From Sphingomonas populi (GTDB lineage Bacteria > Pseudomonadota > Alphaproteobacteria > Sphingomonadales > Sphingomonadaceae): DNA of 64,000 bases. The DNA is taken from positions 100,467 through 164,466 of the forward strand of contig NZ_SGIS01000007.1 of the NCBI RefSeq assembly GCF_004208535.1, in the 5' to 3' direction. The number at the start of each line of letters is the position of its first letter. Within the stretch, counting starts at the first letter, position 1. The translations under genes were made by a program, and so were the position numbers. Of the stretch, positions 49,299 to 59,006 are shown piece by piece. The notes under the pieces were generated by a model. That model had not been told where the DNA came from. It saw nothing but the letters and a program-made list of their open reading frames with translations, and made no database searches.

Positions 49299-51497
49299 TC
49301 AACGCACCGTAAACCGCACCTGATCGACGACCCGACCCGCAACATCGACGAGCCGAAGCCGGTGTTGCCCCGGCGGCGCCAGAATCTGCGGTTGCGCTGT
49401 CGCCGAACCGAGGTCGCGGCGGTCGAGCAGCAGCCGGTGCATCGCCGCAGACCCCGAGACCGTCACCGCCAGCCGCTGGCGATCAGGCGGGATGTCGGGA
49501 TCGATCGCATAGACCGCACCCGACACCGGATTGGTGATGCGTGGCCGGCGCGCGGCATCCGGCGCGAAGGTGATCAGCGGTTGAGCGGTGCCGGCGAGGA
49601 AATATTCCGCGCGCGGCTGCTCCACATTGCTGGCGAAGCGGACGTTGGCCCGCTCGATTCCGGTCGGGCGGGGCGGCGGGCCGCTATCGTGTTGGTCATT
49701 CAGCGCGAGCATCACGTCGCGCCACACCGGCGCGGCGCCGCTAACGCCCGAGACCGCGCGCATTGAATCGCCCTCGAGATTGCCGACCCACACCGCCACC
49801 GTGTAGCGGCGGGTGAAGCCGATGCACCAATTGTCGCGCATCGCCTTCGACGTGCCGGTCTTCACCGCCGCCCAGAACGGCAGCCGCAGCGCCGAATCGA
49901 GCCCGAACGTAGCGGCGCGCGCGTTGGGGTCGGCGATCATGTCGGCGACGATCCACGCCGCTTGCGGGCTGGTGATCGCGCGCGGCGTTTCGCGTGGATC
50001 ATCCTTGGTCAGCCGCGCGGGCGACCAGCGTCCGGCTTGCGACAGGCTGCGGTAGGCGTTCGCCTGTTCGAGCAATGTCACCTCCGCCGAGCCGAGTGCG
50101 AGGGAGAAGCCGTAATAGTCACCGTCCTCGACCAGCCCGCGATAGCCGCTGTCCCACAGCCGGTCCCGAAACGCGTCGACGCCGACCAGCAGCAGCGTCC
50201 GCACCGCCGGCACGTTGAGCGACCCCGCCAGCGCCGAGCGCGCCGACACCGGGCCCTTGAAGCCGCGATCGTAATTTTGCGGCACGTAGAGGCCGGAGGC
50301 GGTATCGAGCTGCACCGGCGAATCGTCGAGAATCGAGGCAGGGGTGAGATAGCCCTTCTCGATCGCTTCGGCGTAGAGGAACGGCTTGAGCGTCGATCCC
50401 GCCTGCCGATAGGCGTTGGCGCCATCGACCGAAGGCGCGGTCGAGGCGCCGCCGATCCCGCCGACATAGGCGAGCACGTCGCCGCTGGCATTGTCGAGCA
50501 CCACCACCGCGCCGTCCCGCGCCCGCGCGCCGCCGAGGCCCTGAAGCTGACGCCGCAACGCCTGGATCGCGATCCGCTGGATGCGCGCGTCGAGCGTGGT
50601 CGTGATGCGCAGGCCGGGCTTGGTGAGCAGCCGGTCGGACAGGTGCGGCGCGAGGCCGGGGTCGAGCGCGAGGCTGCGCGCCGGGCCGAGCATCGCCACC
50701 GCCTCGCCCTCGAACCGGCTGCAATCGCGCTCGCGGGCCATCGCGCAGGCGCGGCGCGCGATGATGGTCGCGCCCGCCTGCGGTTCGGGCAGCAACGCGG
50801 CGAGTAGCAGCGCATCGTCGCGGGCGAGCGCGTCCGGGGTCTTGCCGAACAGCCCGAGCGCGGCGGCGCCGATCCCCTGCGCCTCGCCGCGAAACCCGGC
50901 GAGGTTCAGATAAGCCTCTAAGATCTGGTCCTTGCTCCAGCCACGTTCGATCGCCCATGCCGCGCGCATCTGGCGGAGCTTGTCCCAGACATGCCGCCGC
51001 CCCGGCGCGGCGAGATCGGGCGCGAGGAAGCCGGCGAGCTGCATCGACAGCGTCGATCCGCCCCGCCCGCGCTCGCCGCTCGCCTTGTCGCGCGCGATGC
51101 CGAGCAGCGCGAGCCAATCGACGCCGCCGTGGCCGTAGAAGCGCTGATCCTCGGCGGCGACGATCGTGTCGCGTGCGACCGGCGCGACATGGGCAAGTGG
51201 CGTCCAGGCGAGGCGGCGCGCTTTGAAATCGACTCGCGCCGAATCGATCAGCGTGCCGTTGCGATCGTAGAGCCAGGCTTCCGATGGGTGCCATGCGCCG
51301 CGCACTTGGCCGTAAGCGGGGAGCGGCGGGGGGAAGGTGGCATAATCGATCGCGGCAAAGGCCAGCACCGCCAGACCCAGCGCGGCGACGGTTATGCCAC
51401 CCTTTGTCCACAGGGTTTTCCACAGCACGTCACCTCGGCGACGCAGGCCGGACTCCAGTTGGGAAAGCCGCTGTAACAGGGCGCTGCGGTCAATCAC
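49299..51497 (-). CDS. pbpC: Penicillin-binding protein 1C
   Basis: A bifunctional glycosyltransferase/transpeptidase of 732 residues from GTG 51497. It has a membrane segment near residue 35, a GT51 domain with AAEDQRFYGHGG and GGSTLSMQLAGF, a transpeptidase domain with the Ser in AGSTLKPF, SLN, and KTGTSKAMRDNW, and the C-terminal PBP1C domain (about residues 640-732). The open frame extends to 51587 through a repeat element, and a GTG at 51428 is another possible start. It pairs with the A2M gene, as in E. coli (pbpC-yfhM). Confidence 0.92.
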   Translation of the reverse strand: MIDRSALLQRLSQLESGLRRRGDVLWKTLWTKGGITVAALGLAVLAFAAIDYATFPPPLPAYGQVRGAWHPSEAWLYDRNGTLIDSARVDFKARRLAWTPLAHVAPVARDTIVAAEDQRFYGHGGVDWLALLGIARDKASGERGRGGSTLSMQLAGFLAPDLAAPGRRHVWDKLRQMRAAWAIERGWSKDQILEAYLNLAGFRGEAQGIGAAALGLFGKTPDALARDDALLLAALLPEPQAGATIIARRACAMARERDCSRFEGEAVAMLGPARSLALDPGLAPHLSDRLLTKPGLRITTTLDARIQRIAIQALRRQLQGLGGARARDGAVVVLDNASGDVLAYVGGIGGASTAPSVDGANAYRQAGSTLKPFLYAEAIEKGYLTPASILDDSPVQLDTASGLYVPQNYDRGFKGPVSARSALAGSLNVPAVRTLLLVGVDAFRDRLWDSGYRGLVEDGDYYGFSLALGSAEVTLLEQANAYRSLSQAGRWSPARLTKDDPRETPRAITSPQAAWIVADMIADPNARAATFGLDSALRLPFWAAVKTGTSKAMRDNWCIGFTRRYTVAVWVGNLEGDSMRAVSGVSGAAPVWRDVMLALNDQHDSGPPPRPTGIERANVRFASNVEQPRAEYFLAGTAQPLITFAPDAARRPRITNPVSGAVYAIDPDIPPDRQRLAVTVSGSAAMHRLLLDRRDLGSATAQPQILAPPGQHRLRLVDVAGRVVDQVRFTVR

Positions 51498-51557
51498 GCG
51501 ACGGTCCGTAACTGGACCCCGGCTTTCGTCGGGGAAGGGGAAAAAGAGGCGCGCCCC

Positions 51558-51645
51558 AACCCGTTCGTGCTGAGCGTGTCGAAGCACGCGCCCCGGATTG
51601 AAGCGTTTGGGGCACGCCCTTCGACAGGCTCAGGGCGAACGGGTT
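51558..51645. repeat. Interspersed inverted repeat, copy B (variant)
   Basis: Arms of 31 bases at 51558-51588 and 51615-51645 pair with five mismatches; core CTGAGCcTGTCGAAG. It is a variant of the repeat family at 46768 and 61032, in the gap between pbpC and the A2M gene. Confidence 0.85.
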
Positions 51646-51661
51646 GGAAGAACCGCTGACA

Positions 51662-54600
51662 TCACCGCTGCTCCACCACCATCGGCGCGAGCGGCACCTG
51701 CGCGCGGATTGCGGGGGAATACATCGCCTCGACCCGGCTCGGCGGGAGTTGGAAGCGACCCGCGCCGTTCAGGCGGATCAGATACGACGCGGCGAATTTC
51801 CCGCGCGGCACCCAGTCGAAATAGGCCCGCCAGCTATCGTTGCGGCGCTCGACATAGGCCGCCGAAACCCCCGCCTGCACATCCCACAATTTGCCATCGG
51901 CATCGCGGATGTTGAAGCGCGTGCCGTCGCCGGCTTGCCCCTTGTCGGCCAGCATCTGCGATTGCCCGCCGAGATCGCCGATGATCGTCGCGCCCGCCGG
52001 GATCGGATCGTTGATGACCACCCAATTGCGCTCCGCACTCGCCTCGACGCCGATGGTGATCTTCAGCACGTCGCCGCGCGTCAGCTTGCCCGGCGTGCGG
52101 CGTTGCACCACCTCGACCGAGCGCACCATCCGATAGCCCGCGAACAGCGGCTGCTTGAGCGGCACCGCCGCCGACACCGAGACGCTCGCCCACGGCCCGG
52201 CGCCGCCGGCCTGACGCAGCACCAGCGGCGTTTGCGACGTCGGCAGCGCGAAGCTGGCGAGCCGCTGGTCGGTGGCGAGCGGCCAGCTTTTGCTGAGTGT
52301 CTTGGCGCCGAGCGTCAGCGTGGTCGCGCCGGAGATCGCGCTCGCCGGATACAGCGCGCCGAACTTGCGCGCGGCGATCGTGCCCCAGGCGTTGGCGGTC
52401 GTGGTGTCCCAATGGCCGTGGAGCTGGCGCAGCGCGACGCCGACCATCATCTTCGCCGCTTCGTCCTGCCAGCCGGGCCGGCCGAGCGTGGCGATCACCG
52501 ACTTGATCGAGGCTTCGTCGGTCGAGGACATCAGCCACCACAGGCTGTTGCCCTTGTCGGACAGATCGAGCCGCGTGCCTTCATACACCAGCCGCGTGCG
52601 CAACTCGGCCTCGGCATTGGCCTTGAGCGCGGCAGCGTTGGCGAGGCCGGGGACGTGATCGAGCGCGATCAGATAGTCGGCGAGGCTGGCGCTCGGCATT
52701 TCCTTGGGCGTCATCGCGATCTGGCCGAGCATCGCCGGAGTCGCCGCGCCGGCGCGGGCGAGCGCCGCGAACGCTGCGATCTTTTGCGGGCGGGGATCAC
52801 CATAGGTTTCGTGGCGCACGCGCCCGTCGAGCACCGCCTTCAGCCCTTCGATCATCCGCGTGCGCGGCGCATCGGGGATCGGCAGGCCGGCTTCCGAGGT
52901 CATCGACAGCACATAAGCGGTGAGCGCTTCCGATCCGTTGAGCGTGTCGGACGGCCAGTAGCGCAGCAGCCCGTCGCTCGCCTGATAGGTCGGGATATCG
53001 CTCGCGAGCGATGTCCACGCGCTGGCATCGCCGAGTGCGACCGCGCGCGACAGCCGCTGTTCGAAGCAGGTGTACGGATAGGCCGCCATGAACGCGCGCA
53101 CGCCGGCAAGCGGCGGTGCGAGGCTGTCGTCGAGCCGGATGTCGACCGTGCCGCGCCCGGCGAGTGCGCCGGTGGGCGGCGCGATCGGGATCGTGGTGGC
53201 ATCGCCGACGTGCGCGAGCGTCGCCGCCCACACCTCGACCGGGAACGCCGGCACGACATCCTGATTGACGGTGAGCTGGTCGCCGGCCTTGCCGTCCGCG
53301 CTCTTGGCGGTGACGTGCCAGCGCAGGTTGGCGACATTCTCGGGCGCGGTCAGGTTCCAGGCGATCGGGACTGCGCCGCCCGCCGGAATCTCGACCGTCA
53401 ACGGTTTACCCTGCGCGACGCGCGGGGTGAGATCCACGCTCGCGGTGACGGTCATCGGCTTGTCCGAGCCGTTCCTGAGCGTGAAGCCCGCCGCGTAATA
53501 ATCGCCAGAGCGCACCAGCGGCGGCATCGCCGCGTAGATCGACAGATCCTGCGCGGTGCGGACAGCGGTCGATCCGGTGCCGTAAAGCTGCGCGCCCTGC
53601 GTCGCGATCGCGACCAGCTTGAACGACGACAGCGCATCCGACATCGGCACGGCGATCCGCGCATGGCCATTGCCGTCGAGCGCGACATGCCCCTTCCACA
53701 GCAGCACCGGCTGGAAATTCTCGCGGTTGAGCCCTGACGAATCGGCACCGCCGCCGCCGCCCGCCTCGACCGCTTTCTTGCCGTAATGGCGCTTGCCGAC
53801 CACCTGCGTCTGCGCGGTCGAGGTCAGCACCGAGAGCGGGCGTTCGCCCATCATCGCGGTCAGCACGTCCCAGCTTTCGTTGGGGGCGAGCTGGAGCAGC
53901 GCCTCATCGACTGCGGCAAAGGCGACATCGGCCTCGCGCGCCGGCTTGCCGTCTGGCGTCTTCACCGACACGTCGACTTGAGCGACATCGCGCGCGGCAT
54001 AGCGCTGGCGATCGGCCTTGACCGCGACGCCAAGCGTGTGCGCCTCCCAGCCGACCTTCACCTTGGCGATGCCGAGCCGGTAGCTTGGCTTGGCGAGATC
54101 GACCAAAGCGGTCGGTTCCTGCCCCTCGGGCGGGCCGGATTCGAGGCCGAGCGAGCGGGCGATGCCGTGCAGCCAGCTCCAGAAGCCGCTCTCGACTCGG
54201 CCGCGCACCACCATCACCGAGACGAACACGTCGGGCGCGTAAGCCCCCGGCATCGGCACCTCGACGACCGGGTCCTTGCCCGAAAGCTGTGTGACGAAGC
54301 TCGACAGCACACCCTCGCGTTCGACCGTGACGAGCGCGGTCGCGCTGCGGAACGGCATGCGGACCTGGAAGCGGCCGGTTTCGCCCGCTTTGTAGCTGAG
54401 CTTCTCGGGGACCACGTCCATGCGGTCACCATTGTCGCCGCCGAACCACCAATCCTCGTCACCCGCCAGCCATACCGACGCGGTGGCGCGTGCGACATTG
54501 CCGTTGGCGTCGGCTGTGGTGGCGACGGCATAGATTTCGCCCGAGGTGCCGGGGTCGATCTTGCACTGTGCCAACCCTTGCGCGTCGGTGGTCGCGGTGC

Positions 54601-57460
54601 AATCCGCCGACAGCTTGGTCGTCGTCATCTGGTTGTCGTAAGCGTAGAATCCGCCGATCAGGCGCCGCCGCGCGGTCAGGATTTTCCGCGAATAGAGCGC
54701 GACCGAGACCTTCTGGTTGGCGATCGGCTTGCCCTCGGTGGTCAGCGCGACGAAGCGCAGGCGCAGATCGTCCTGCTTCATCAGCCAGCCGTCGGTCTTG
54801 ATGCCGAGCTGCACCGCGCTCGGGAAGATCGGGACGCGTTTGGAGGCGGTCAGCACCTCGCCATTGGCGTCCTGATAATCCATCTCGACGAGCATGTCGG
54901 TGGCTGCGTCGAGGCTTTGCGGCACCTCGACCGTCGTCTTGGTGGTGCCGTCGCCGCCGAGCTTGGCGGGCAAGGTCTGCGTCGGCGGCAGCGGGGTCTT
55001 CTCTTCCTCGCCGTCGCCGTCGAGCGGCTTGGTGCCTTCGGTCACGTTCGCGCCGCCGAAGGTGTAGTTCTCGTACCCCTCGGGCGTCGCGGTGCGGCCG
55101 AAATAGCCGATGCGCAGATCGACCGGCAGGTTGGGCGCGCCGCCGCCCGAGAGATAGCCGACGAACAGATCGAGCGGCAAAGTCTTGGGGCGGACCTGTG
55201 CGTCCTTCGGGCCGGTGACGGTCGCGCGCATCGTCGGCAATTTGTATTCGTCGACCTTGAACGACTGGCCCGAGGAGAGCGTCTTGCCGCCCGCTTCGAT
55301 GCTGATGTCGTAATCGCCCATCGGTGCGCCCTGCGGCGCGGTCCATTCCGATTCGCCGATGCCATTGGCGTCGATCGTCACGGGCAGTTCGAACACCGTG
55401 TCCGATCCGCGATGCGACAGCTTGAGCGTACCTGACGTCGCCGGGGCAAGGCCGAAGCCCGTGCCGATCTGCTGGCGCAGGATGTGCTTCATGTGGATCG
55501 TCTCGCCCTGGCGGACGAGCGCGCGGTCGAACACGGTATGGAGCAGGTCGCCCGCCGCCGAATAGCCATAGGGCAAGTCGAAGTTATACGGGCGGATGCC
55601 CTCGCCCCAATCGGTGAGGGTGAAGCTGAAATCGTCGCCGAGCCGTGCCGACACCATCAGCGCGTGCGCGCTGCTGCTTTCCTCGCAGCTCGCATAGGTT
55701 TCCGGTTCGGGCAGGCCCTTGGGCACGTACAGCCCGCCTGCTTTGTCGGTGACCCCGCGTGCGAGCAAAGCGCCGGTGCAGCTATCGGTAACGCGCACCT
55801 CGGCATTGGCGGCGGGTTTGCCGGTGTCGAGTTGAGTCACCCAGGCAAGGCTGCGCTCGCGGCCCCATTTGAAATGCACCGCCAGATTGGTGACGAGCGC
55901 GGCCGACGCGACATAGCGCGGTGCGTTGCGCCCGAGCAAAGCCTGCCCCAGCACCGGGCTGGCGAGTTCGACCACGTAGAAGCCGGGCTTGCCGAGCGGA
56001 ATCCCGAACACCTCGAAATCCTTGCCCTTGCCGGGCAGGCCGAGCGAAAGCGCCTTGCCCTGGCCTGCGCCGAGGATGGGCGCCGATCCGGTGTCGTTGA
56101 TCCGCACGTCCTTGCCGCCGCGCTTGACGACATGGCTCTTCTCGTCGTCCGCCTTGGCGACGGTGCGCAGCCATTGTGCGACTTCGCCGTCCGAACCCGA
56201 GACGCGCAAGCTCTGGCCGGGCATCGCCATGCTCTGCCCCTGCAACGCCGGCTCGACGTTGCGTACGGTGACGGGCAACACGCCACCCTGCTGGGCTTCG
56301 AGAATACCGAACGGGGCTGCGAACTTGATGAGCGGCGGCGCCTCGTCGAACTTCACGTCGAGCGGGAAGCGCTCGGCATTCGACAGCACGCGGCCGCTCT
56401 CGTCCTTGAGGCCGGCGGGGAGCGTCACCTTGGCGGTGGTCGCGGCGGGCAGGGGGGCCGCGAAGGTGATGTCGCTGATCGTCGCCTTCTTGGCGTCGTC
56501 CTTGTCGAACTTGGGCGAGATCGCCTTGCCATCGGCGGTGGTGATGCGGATTTGCTGCGCCGCCGACATCGCGATCGGCGCGGTGAAGCGCACATAGGCC
56601 TTCTCGACCGGCGAACAGCCCGCCTGTGCATTGACCCGGCTGCATTCGAACCGCGCGCTGAAGGGTTTGCGCACCGTATAGTCGAAGCGCTGGTCCGCAC
56701 CGGCGGTCTTGCCGCCCGCGCTCGCGATGTTGGCACCCCACACCAGCGCCATGTCGCGGCCCGGCGGCAGCGGGCGCCGGCATTTCAGCGCGGTCACGCC
56801 GGCATAGGCTTTCTGGCGATCGGCCGCGCTCGCGGGCACCGCTGCCGGCAGCCCGCCATTGTCGAGGAAGCTGCGCACGTTCCAGTTGCTCGTCCCCATC
56901 TCGCCGAGCAATTTGCCGGGCAGATCGGCGGGCAGCACATCGACCGGAATCTTCTCGCCGATGCCATCGACCGCGCAATAGGCGTTGGCGGCGATCGAGG
57001 CGGGCGTGGCAGGCAGGTTGGCGGCGACGAGGAAGGTCTGGTCCTCCTCGATCTCGCCGTCATATTGCGCCGGCAGCACCGCGCGCGCGACCGGACCGCC
57101 GGCATCGACCTTGAACACGCGCTGGCCGGTCACTTCATAGCCCGACACGCTCTTGAGCTTGTCGTGGATCGTGAACGAACAGGTCGTGCCGCCGGGCAGG
57201 CCGTTGGCGAATTCATAGACATAGGTCTGGGGATCGACCCAGCGGCCGGTGCCGCCGACCGCGCACGTCACGTCATAGGGCGAGGCCGCGCGCGGATCGC
57301 CCAGCGCGACCATCGGCTGGCTGAATCGGGTGGTGAAACGCTCGATCGCGCCGTCGCCGATGCCCGGCGTCGCGAGCACGACTTGCGGAGAGGCATCGCC
57401 AAGCGCGGCGACCGGAGCGAGCGCCACCATCAACAGCGCGATACGGCCTGCGAACTTCAT
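51662..57460 (-). CDS. Bacterial alpha-2-macroglobulin family protein
   Basis: A 1932-residue periplasmic protein of the yfhM/ECAM class that traps proteases, often coupled to PBP1C for cell-envelope defence or repair. It has an N-terminal signal peptide (RIALLMVALAPVAALG, cleavage near residue 22) without a lipobox Cys, several macroglobulin domains, an A2M domain with DSSGLNRENFQPVLLWKG, and the thioester motif CFEQ at residues 1465-1468. E. coli ECAM is a lipoprotein; the absence of the Cys here suggests a soluble form. GGGAGG precedes the ATG. Confidence 0.93.
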   Translation of the reverse strand: MKFAGRIALLMVALAPVAALGDASPQVVLATPGIGDGAIERFTTRFSQPMVALGDPRAASPYDVTCAVGGTGRWVDPQTYVYEFANGLPGGTTCSFTIHDKLKSVSGYEVTGQRVFKVDAGGPVARAVLPAQYDGEIEEDQTFLVAANLPATPASIAANAYCAVDGIGEKIPVDVLPADLPGKLLGEMGTSNWNVRSFLDNGGLPAAVPASAADRQKAYAGVTALKCRRPLPPGRDMALVWGANIASAGGKTAGADQRFDYTVRKPFSARFECSRVNAQAGCSPVEKAYVRFTAPIAMSAAQQIRITTADGKAISPKFDKDDAKKATISDITFAAPLPAATTAKVTLPAGLKDESGRVLSNAERFPLDVKFDEAPPLIKFAAPFGILEAQQGGVLPVTVRNVEPALQGQSMAMPGQSLRVSGSDGEVAQWLRTVAKADDEKSHVVKRGGKDVRINDTGSAPILGAGQGKALSLGLPGKGKDFEVFGIPLGKPGFYVVELASPVLGQALLGRNAPRYVASAALVTNLAVHFKWGRERSLAWVTQLDTGKPAANAEVRVTDSCTGALLARGVTDKAGGLYVPKGLPEPETYASCEESSSAHALMVSARLGDDFSFTLTDWGEGIRPYNFDLPYGYSAAGDLLHTVFDRALVRQGETIHMKHILRQQIGTGFGLAPATSGTLKLSHRGSDTVFELPVTIDANGIGESEWTAPQGAPMGDYDISIEAGGKTLSSGQSFKVDEYKLPTMRATVTGPKDAQVRPKTLPLDLFVGYLSGGGAPNLPVDLRIGYFGRTATPEGYENYTFGGANVTEGTKPLDGDGEEEKTPLPPTQTLPAKLGGDGTTKTTVEVPQSLDAATDMLVEMDYQDANGEVLTASKRVPIFPSAVQLGIKTDGWLMKQDDLRLRFVALTTEGKPIANQKVSVALYSRKILTARRRLIGGFYAYDNQMTTTKLSADCTATTDAQGLAQCKIDPGTSGEIYAVATTADANGNVARATASVWLAGDEDWWFGGDNGDRMDVVPEKLSYKAGETGRFQVRMPFRSATALVTVEREGVLSSFVTQLSGKDPVVEVPMPGAYAPDVFVSVMVVRGRVESGFWSWLHGIARSLGLESGPPEGQEPTALVDLAKPSYRLGIAKVKVGWEAHTLGVAVKADRQRYAARDVAQVDVSVKTPDGKPAREADVAFAAVDEALLQLAPNESWDVLTAMMGERPLSVLTSTAQTQVVGKRHYGKKAVEAGGGGGADSSGLNRENFQPVLLWKGHVALDGNGHARIAVPMSDALSSFKLVAIATQGAQLYGTGSTAVRTAQDLSIYAAMPPLVRSGDYYAAGFTLRNGSDKPMTVTASVDLTPRVAQGKPLTVEIPAGGAVPIAWNLTAPENVANLRWHVTAKSADGKAGDQLTVNQDVVPAFPVEVWAATLAHVGDATTIPIAPPTGALAGRGTVDIRLDDSLAPPLAGVRAFMAAYPYTCFEQRLSRAVALGDASAWTSLASDIPTYQASDGLLRYWPSDTLNGSEALTAYVLSMTSEAGLPIPDAPRTRMIEGLKAVLDGRVRHETYGDPRPQKIAAFAALARAGAATPAMLGQIAMTPKEMPSASLADYLIALDHVPGLANAAALKANAEAELRTRLVYEGTRLDLSDKGNSLWWLMSSTDEASIKSVIATLGRPGWQDEAAKMMVGVALRQLHGHWDTTTANAWGTIAARKFGALYPASAISGATTLTLGAKTLSKSWPLATDQRLASFALPTSQTPLVLRQAGGAGPWASVSVSAAVPLKQPLFAGYRMVRSVEVVQRRTPGKLTRGDVLKITIGVEASAERNWVVINDPIPAGATIIGDLGGQSQMLADKGQAGDGTRFNIRDADGKLWDVQAGVSAAYVERRNDSWRAYFDWVPRGKFAASYLIRLNGAGRFQLPPSRVEAMYSPAIRAQVPLAPMVVEQR

Positions 57461-57519
57461 TACACGGTCCTCCCCAGGAGCGCGGGGACGCTAGGCGGCG
57501 GCACGGCGAGCGTAAAGCC

Positions 57520-57536
57520 TTGATTATAGCTTGATT
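57520..57536. promoter_or_regulatory. Promoter-like region between A2M and nfrB-like genes
   Basis: On the minus strand TATAAT (complement at 57523-57528) is a good -10 box 63 bases upstream of the A2M start; its -35 is poor. On the plus strand the sequence TTGATT occurs twice (57520-57525 and 57531-57536), 11 bases apart, one helical turn. Confidence 0.35.
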
Positions 57537-57590
57537 GCATTTTGCATCTGCGAAACACTAGCGACGAATAGATAACGCTGATTCGGGGGA

Positions 57591-59006
57591 GTGAGGCGTT
57601 TGGGGGTTGGGGGCATCGTCCTTGTCGCGCTCGACGTGGCTGCGCGCGAAACCATGTTGTTCGCCGCGATCGGGTTCCTGATCGGCGGACTCGACGATCT
57701 CGCGGTCGATCTCGTGTTCCTGACGGTGTGGGCGCGGCGGCGGCTGAGTCCGGCCAGCATCGGCGACGGCGACGGTACACTCGCCGAATATCCGGTACGC
57801 GCCATCCCCCGCCGTTTCGCGGTGTTCGTGCCCGCCTGGGACGAAGCGGCGGTGATCGGCGCGATGCTGCGCACCACGCTCGCGCGGTTCGGCGCGGCGG
57901 ACTATCGCATCTACGTCGGCGCCTACCCGAACGACCGCGCGACGATCGATGCGGTCGCCGCCATAGCGGAGCAGGACGCGCGCGTTCGGCTGGTGATCGG
58001 CGGCGTCGCCGGGCCGACCACCAAGGCCGATTGCCTCAACACGCTCTGGCATGCGTTGCAGCGCGACGAGGCGGACGGCCCACGCGCCGCCGCGATCGTG
58101 CTGCACGATGCCGAGGATGTCGTCGACGCCCACGAATTGCGCATCTATGACGCGCTGCTCGATCGCTACGCGGTCGTGCAACTGCCGGTGCTGCCGCTGA
58201 TCGACCGGCGCGCGCGGCTGGTTTCGGGCCATTATGCCGACGAATTCTCCGAAGCGCATACCAAGAACCTCGTCGTGCGGCAGGCGCTCGGTGCGGGGCT
58301 GCCGCTCGCCGGGGTCGGCTGCGCGATCGCCTGTGACGCGCTGGCGGCGGTCGCGGTGGCGCGCGGCGGCGATCCGTTCGACGGGGGCAGTCTGACCGAG
58401 GATTACGAACTCGGCCTGATGCTGAGCCAGCGCGGTGCCACCGGCGTGGTCGCGCGCATCCGGGAGGGCGCCGGCACGCCGCTGGTCGCGGTGCGCGCCT
58501 ATTTCCCCGCGACGCTCGAGACGGCGGTACGGCAGAAGACGCGCTGGATGATCGGAATCGCGCTCGCCGGCTGGGATCGGCTCGGCTGGGGACGGGTGCG
58601 GCATTGGTCCGAACATTGGATGCGGATGCGTGATCGCCGCGCGCCGCTGGCGATGCTGGTACTGGGCGTTGCATATGTCGCGCTGCTCGGCTGGGGCGCG
58701 TCGAACCTCGCGCACTGGCTGGCCGGCACGCCGATCCCGCACGTCGGCCCCGCGACCGCGCTGTTGCTGCGCGTCAACGCGGCGGTGCTGCTGTGGCGGA
58801 TCGTCGCGCGCGTGGCGTTCACGACGCGCGATTACGGCTGGCGCGAAGGGCTGTGGTCGCTGCCACGCATGCTGGTCGGCAATCTCATCGCGCTGCTCGC
58901 GGTGCGGCGCGCGCTCTGGCGCTACGCTGCGATGTTGCGCGGCGCGCACATACGCTGGGACAAGACCGCGCATGTCTTCCCTGACGACGTGGCGATCGAG
59001 CCATGA
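57591..59006 (+). CDS. NfrB-like membrane glycosyltransferase (GT2), short form
   Basis: A 471-residue inner-membrane glycosyltransferase. Hydrophobic helices lie near residues 8-45; the GT2 domain follows with VFVPAWDEAAVIG, HDAEDVVDAHELR (metal/sugar Asp), TEDYELGLML and the processive-synthase motif QKTRW, then C-terminal helices near 335-440. These match the N-terminal half of E. coli NfrB, which synthesises an exopolysaccharide used as phage N4 receptor. The C-terminal c-di-GMP-binding MshEN domain of NfrB (E. coli protein about 745 residues) is absent. Start GTG. It overlaps the next gene by 4 bases. Confidence 0.8.
   Translation: MRRLGVGGIVLVALDVAARETMLFAAIGFLIGGLDDLAVDLVFLTVWARRRLSPASIGDGDGTLAEYPVRAIPRRFAVFVPAWDEAAVIGAMLRTTLARFGAADYRIYVGAYPNDRATIDAVAAIAEQDARVRLVIGGVAGPTTKADCLNTLWHALQRDEADGPRAAAIVLHDAEDVVDAHELRIYDALLDRYAVVQLPVLPLIDRRARLVSGHYADEFSEAHTKNLVVRQALGAGLPLAGVGCAIACDALAAVAVARGGDPFDGGSLTEDYELGLMLSQRGATGVVARIREGAGTPLVAVRAYFPATLETAVRQKTRWMIGIALAGWDRLGWGRVRHWSEHWMRMRDRRAPLAMLVLGVAYVALLGWGASNLAHWLAGTPIPHVGPATALLLRVNAAVLLWRIVARVAFTTRDYGWREGLWSLPRMLVGNLIALLAVRRALWRYAAMLRGAHIRWDKTAHVFPDDVAIEP

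Noticed and set aside
51497..51587. N-terminal extension of pbpC to 51587
   Set aside because: The extra codons come from the inverted repeat at 51558-51645 and give a sequence unlike a PBP1C N terminus.
51644..53737. A 697-codon plus-strand frame, with others at 53786-55435 and 55484-57523
   Set aside because: All lie opposite the alpha-2-macroglobulin gene, which has a signal peptide, ribosome-binding site and thioester motif. The plus-strand products are low-complexity Arg-rich shadows.
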